Assembly: GCA_002403175.1 (NCBI GenBank)
Contig: DHHG01000108.1
Location: forward strand, 1-16,190
Origin: Syntrophaceae bacterium UBA4778
GTDB taxonomy: Bacteria > Desulfobacterota > Syntrophia > Syntrophales > UBA4778
Direction: 5' to 3'
DNA: 16,190 nucleotides
Shown here piece by piece: positions 14,156 through 16,190 of this stretch. The first letter of the stretch is position 1. Every line of letters starts with the position of its first letter. Made by a program: the position numbers and the translations under genes. The notes under the pieces were generated by a model. That model saw only the letters and a program-made list of their open reading frames with translations. It searched no databases and was not told the DNA's origin.

Positions 14156-14887
14156 ATGTTCAAAAAACCTGTTAAACCTGAAGATGTCTTTTCCAATTTT
14201 TCGGCGGATTACCGGCAGGCATTCCAAAAGGATCTCGAATCGATTATCCTCTTCGGGAGCGGCGCACGCGGTGATTACATCCCCGGCCGATCCGATCTCA
14301 ATTTTCTGATCGTTCTGAGCGAGGAAGGGATGATGCGGTTGGACACCCTGTCTGCCCTTACCGCCAAGTGGCGAAAAAGCAAAGTAGCCACTCCCCTTTT
14401 CATGTCGGAGGGAGACATCATGTCGTCCATCGATGCATATCCGATTGAATTTCTTAATATCAAGAGGCATTATCAGACGATATTCGGCAAGGATGTCATG
14501 GCTGCAATTGAATTCGATCCCACTCATCTGCGGCTTCAGTGTGAGCGGGAGTTGAAAGGCAAATCCCTGCTGCTGTTGGAGCGCTACACCGAAGCGGAGG
14601 GAAGCGCAAAAAGAATCCAAAAGTTGATAGCCGAATCGATTACGGCCTTTTTATCAATTTTCCGAGCCCTTTTATATTTAAAAGGAATCGATGCCCCTTC
14701 CGAAAAGCGGGACCTGGTCAGAATAACTGCGGAGAATTACGGAATTGATATAAAAACCTTTCTGAAGTGTATCGATGTGAAAGACGGCATTTTGAAATTC
14801 AGTAACGAAGAAACCAAACGGCTTTTTCATCGATATGTAAAAGAGGTCAGAACCCTAACACGCGAAATTGATAAGCTAGGCATTTAA
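14156..14887 (+). CDS. Nucleotidyltransferase-fold protein with altered catalytic motif
   Basis: A 243-residue protein with a Pol-beta-type nucleotidyltransferase N-terminal domain (about 1-110). The signature loop is LFGSGARGDYIPGRSDLNFLIVL. The G-S is intact (G34-S35), but the metal-binding pair reads D47-L48-N49 where D-x-D is usual, so catalysis may be lost or changed. The C-terminal ~130 residues are predicted helical (CERELKGKSLLLLERY, then AESITAFLSIFRALLYLKG), as in many NTase proteins with a helical substrate domain. No signal peptide is present; it is cytoplasmic. ATG 14156 follows GGGAGG by four bases. It lies between the TPM and lemA genes on the same strand, possibly in one unit. 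The substrate is unknown. Confidence 0.8.
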   Translation: MFKKPVKPEDVFSNFSADYRQAFQKDLESIILFGSGARGDYIPGRSDLNFLIVLSEEGMMRLDTLSALTAKWRKSKVATPLFMSEGDIMSSIDAYPIEFLNIKRHYQTIFGKDVMAAIEFDPTHLRLQCERELKGKSLLLLERYTEAEGSAKRIQKLIAESITAFLSIFRALLYLKGIDAPSEKRDLVRITAENYGIDIKTFLKCIDVKDGILKFSNEETKRLFHRYVKEVRTLTREIDKLGI

Positions 14888-14904
14888 TAATTTTTTTATT
14901 TATG

Positions 14905-14946
14905 CGGGCAAGGTGTTTAAAATTTAAATGACGGCGCACTTGCCCG
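14905..14946. other. Hairpin between the NTase-like gene and lemA
   Basis: CGGGCAAG (14905-14912) pairs perfectly with CTTGCCCG (14939-14946). The intervening 26 bases include the AT-rich palindrome TTTAAAATTTAAA. The 3' flank has no T-run, and the T-rich tract lies on the 5' side. It could block readthrough into lemA or mark the lemA leader. A TATAAT hexamer at 14965-14970 lies further down with only a poor -35 candidate (TTGCCC at 14940-14945, 19-base spacing). Confidence 0.4.
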
Positions 14947-14995
14947 AAACAGATATCCAAATATTATAATTTGAAATAGAGGAGGAAACAAAACT

Positions 14996-15571
14996 ATGTC
15001 GGGCGGGAAAAAAACCTTATTGATCACCCTGGCAATACTCGTTGTGATTATTGTGGGACTATATTCCTTCATCAAAGGGACCTATAACAATTTCGTCTCC
15101 TTGAATGAAAATGTAAAGGCATCCTGGTCGCAGGTGGAGAACCAGCTCCAGCGCCGTTATGACCTGATCCCCAATCTGGTGGAAACAGTAAAGGGATATG
15201 CGGCGCATGAGAAAAGCGTGCTGGTTGAGGTTACCAATGCACGGGCTCAGGTGGGATCAGCCAAGACCGTTCCGGAACAGATCAGCGCCAACAATCAATT
15301 GACGAGTGCGTTGAGCCGCTTGATGGTTGTAGTCGAACGCTATCCCGACCTCAAAGCCAACCAGAACTTTATAAGACTCCAGGACGAACTGGCGGGAACG
15401 GAAAACAGAATCGCCGTGGAGAGGCGACGCTATAACGAGGCAGTCCGGGAATACAACGTAAAGATCAAGAGCTTCCCCGATAACCTCCTGGCAGGAATGT
15501 TCGGCTTTACGCCAGCCACTTTCTTTGAAGCTCCAAAGGAGGCGAAAGCCGCACCGCAGGTGAAGTTCTAA
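14996..15571 (+). CDS. lemA: LemA family protein
   Basis: A 191-residue LemA protein. A single N-terminal membrane helix (about 7-27) is followed by the family core, YNNFVSLNENVKASWSQVE and then QLQRRYDLIPNLVETVKGYAAHE. Next comes the paired long-helix region ending in RYNEAVREYNVKIKSFPDN and LLAGMFGF. The helical domain is expected on the far side of the membrane from a short N-terminal cytoplasmic segment. The C-terminal PATFFEAPKEAKAAPQVKF is typical. The start ATG follows AGGAGG with a 10-base gap. LemA and TPM/YgcG proteins recur as neighbours in bacteria and probably work together at the membrane, though the biochemical role is undefined. A hairpin terminator follows 39 bases downstream. 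Confidence 0.95.
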   Translation: MSGGKKTLLITLAILVVIIVGLYSFIKGTYNNFVSLNENVKASWSQVENQLQRRYDLIPNLVETVKGYAAHEKSVLVEVTNARAQVGSAKTVPEQISANNQLTSALSRLMVVVERYPDLKANQNFIRLQDELAGTENRIAVERRRYNEAVREYNVKIKSFPDNLLAGMFGFTPATFFEAPKEAKAAPQVKF

Positions 15572-15610
15572 AGCAGTCTACTGTTTACTGTTAACAGTCT
15601 GAGTTGTAAA

Positions 15611-15646
15611 AGAAAGGGGAAAGGACCGGTCGTCCTTCCCCTTTCT
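15611..15646 (+). terminator. Terminator-like hairpin after lemA
   Basis: AGAAAGGGGAAAGGAC (15611-15626) pairs with GTCCTTCCCCTTTCT (15632-15646) with one bulged A and a 5-base loop. The stem is long and strong. The tail, TGTTATGT, is a poor T-run, though the stem itself ends in TTTCTT. It is probably the end of the lemA transcript. A separate small palindrome, ACTGTTAACAGT, sits just before it at 15587-15598. Confidence 0.7.
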
Positions 15647-15824
15647 TGTTATGTGGTTCACAGAGGAGTAGCCTTGAAAGAGGTGAATCGCAAGCGTAGC
15701 TATTTTATTCTTGACTGGCCATGAAATTCTTGTCTTAACTGCCCACAGCATGAAGGAAAACCACATTCGAATCACCCGCAGAAAAATGCGCACGGATACT
15801 CATATTATGAAGGAGAGCAGCAAA

Positions 15825-16190
15825 ATGGAAGAGACATTGAGAAGAGCCATCCGGTTTTCGATCTATATCATCGTAACGCTCCTGCTGTTTTTGCCGCCTG
15901 CATCTCTGGCAGCTAACCAGACGATTCAGCAAATGCCGAAACAGCAGCTTTCAGCTCCGCAGAAAAAGCCTGTGCTTCTGCATCCCAATGCCCCGCCCCA
16001 GGGGACCATCACGATCACCACGCCTACCGGCACGAAGCCATGGCACACCGGTTCGTACCAAATCATCCAGTGGACCTGCACGGGAATGCGCTACAACTCG
16101 GCAGATATATCCCTCTGGAAAGACGGAAAGCTCTATGCCGACATCGGCAAAGGAGTGGGAACAGGGCGCACCGCCTATATCGTTCCCTTC
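15825..16190 (+). CDS. Exported Kre9/KNH-like domain protein (N-terminal part, cut by window end)
   Basis: An open frame runs off the right edge; 122 codons are visible. I translated it directly. A signal peptide (MEETLRRAIRFSIYIIVTLL, then a Pro-rich stretch ending SLAA, about 1-30) leads into a Gln/Pro-rich linker. A beta-sandwich-like segment follows: GTITITTPTGTKPWHTGS, YQIIQWTCTG, ADISLWKDGKLYADI and TAYIVPF. This pattern resembles the Kre9/KNH (Ser-Thr-rich anchored) extracellular domain found in bacterial surface proteins. The ATG at 15825 follows AAGGAG by nine bases; an in-frame ATG at 15807 lacks a binding site. The downstream domains and anchor are unseen. Confidence 0.72.
   Translation, partial: MEETLRRAIRFSIYIIVTLLLFLPPASLAANQTIQQMPKQQLSAPQKKPVLLHPNAPPQGTITITTPTGTKPWHTGSYQIIQWTCTGMRYNSADISLWKDGKLYADIGKGVGTGRTAYIVPF

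Overview
The window reads as chromosome of an anaerobic, moderate-GC Deltaproteobacterium (Desulfobacterota), most likely near Syntrophales or Geobacter-like lineages. Pointers are a class III oxygen-sensitive ribonucleotide reductase, GEMM-I (cyclic dinucleotide) riboswitches with Geobacter-like sequence, REP-type palindromes near surE, and heptose (LPS core) biosynthesis indicating a Gram-negative envelope. This placement is inference from gene content. No rRNA, tRNA, CRISPR array or IS element was seen.

Layout. 1-3017 (+): a stress cluster holding a ferritin-like diiron protein, a single-domain UspA, a MORN/YwqK-repeat protein and a tandem two-domain UspA. 3088-3912 (-): surE, with its own promoter and a long leader folded into REP-like hairpins. 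4180-7564 (-): a gmhA-grpE-dnaK unit with a good sigma70-type promoter ahead of gmhA and a strong intrinsic terminator after dnaK. 7785-9809 (-): nrdD. 9810-10350: a 541-base divergent intergenic region dominated by four tandem GEMM-I riboswitch aptamers (10015-10312). They read into a small secreted protein gene (10351-10830, +). 10873-12913 (-): a coiled-coil/LytR_C-like lipoprotein followed 10 bases later by an HD-superfamily phosphohydrolase. 13158-15571 (+): a TPM-domain membrane protein, a nucleotidyltransferase-fold protein with an altered catalytic motif, and LemA. 15825 to the end (+): the start of an exported Kre9/KNH-like protein, cut by the window edge.

The standout is the four-aptamer riboswitch array. 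Each copy keeps the GEMM-I core: a GCCAAACC strand, a GNRA-capped hairpin, GGGACGGAAAGCC, a variable hairpin and a closing GTTGCC. The variable stems covary between copies. Just after the last aptamer, two mutually exclusive small hairpins compete for one CTTTC strand; one of them covers part of the Shine-Dalgarno of the secreted-protein gene, so translation control looks plausible. The rest of the window is housekeeping, stress and envelope genes, with a few oddities listed in the findings.
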